NCBI GenBank assembly: GCA_934426285.1
Contig: CAKRYE010000099.1
Coordinates: 1-5,403, forward strand
Direction: 5' to 3'
DNA: 5,403 nt
Source of the DNA: an uncultured Blautia sp.
GTDB lineage: Bacteria; Bacillota; Clostridia; Lachnospirales; Lachnospiraceae
Shown: positions 5,168 to 5,403 of the stretch, one piece after another
Numbering within the stretch: position 1 is the stretch's first letter
Layout of the letters: every line of letters starts with the position of its first letter
Made by a program: the position numbers and the translations under genes
The notes under the pieces: generated by a model
What the model was told of the DNA's origin: nothing
Seen by the model: the letters and a program-made list of their open reading frames with translations, nothing else
Database searches by the model: none

Positions 5168-5403
5168 TTAGTCTTTGCAAACAACCTTTGAACCTTCACC
5201 ATCAATTACAATTCCCTGACGGTTGTTAATTGGGCATAGATTCAAATCCGAAAACTCAGTCATTATTTTCTCGGTAACTTTCTTAAATGGTGCTGTAAGA
5301 TAATGCGGAAGAACATAGAAATCAAGCAAATCAAGCCCTGCATCATCTTCTTGTGAGTAGTCCTCCGGCTTTTCATCCATTTGTTCAATATATTGGATGG
5401 TTG
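5168..5403 (-). CDS. Peptidase S51 / dipeptidase E-like protein, 3' end only
   Basis: A minus-strand gene entering from the right edge; the last 77 residues are visible and the stop is at 5170-5168. An internal ATG at 5380 exists, but the frame stays open upstream to the window end and the upstream residues (TIQYIEQ) fit a continuing protein, so the real start lies outside. The fragment contains LDLLDFYVLPHYLTAPFKK, resembling the region of the dipeptidase E family (class-I glutamine-amidotransferase-like fold) that carries the catalytic His, here codon 5305-5303. The tail, CPINNRQGIVIDGEGSKVVC, resembles the final strands of the family. Such enzymes are cytoplasmic serine peptidases cleaving Asp-X dipeptides, or related uncharacterised hydrolases. 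The catalytic Ser would be in the missing part. The gene is followed by its own terminator, then the IS remnant. Confidence 0.65.
   Translation of the reverse strand, partial: TIQYIEQMDEKPEDYSQEDDAGLDLLDFYVLPHYLTAPFKKVTEKIMTEFSDLNLCPINNRQGIVIDGEGSKVVCKD

Overview
The window looks like chromosomal DNA of a gut Lachnospiraceae-type Firmicute (Blautia / Ruminococcus obeum-like). This rests on a GH31 alpha-glucosidase very close to the one characterised from Ruminococcus obeum, on AGGAGG-type ribosome binding sites, and on a transposase type I know from this family. No taxonomic marker gene is present, so the assignment is inference.

Layout, left to right: (1) the 5' part of trmO (tRNA modification) on the minus strand, running off the left edge; (2) two small hairpins and a strong minus-strand terminator; (3) a complete AGCS-family sodium:amino-acid symporter on the minus strand; (4) a ~500-bp divergent intergenic region holding a composite palindromic repeat (copy A) and the leader of the next gene; (5) a GH31 alpha-glucosidase on the plus strand; (6) a second copy (B) of the same repeat in opposite orientation, directly abutting the glucosidase stop codon; (7) a decayed insertion sequence with promoter, Shine-Dalgarno and a transposase gene that has lost its middle and C-terminal parts; (8) a minus-strand terminator and the 3' end of a peptidase S51 (dipeptidase E)-like gene running off the right edge.

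The genes do not form one pathway. The symporter and glucosidase are divergently transcribed nutrient-use genes (amino-acid uptake; intracellular cleavage of alpha-linked glucose oligosaccharides), and the flanking genes are unrelated housekeeping functions. I see no defence island, CRISPR array, RNA gene or new multi-gene system. The most interesting content is non-coding: an intact ~104-bp element with a 24-bp-arm hairpin, present as an inverted pair bracketing the glucosidase, and a remnant IS that keeps a visible translation-shielding arrangement at its left end.
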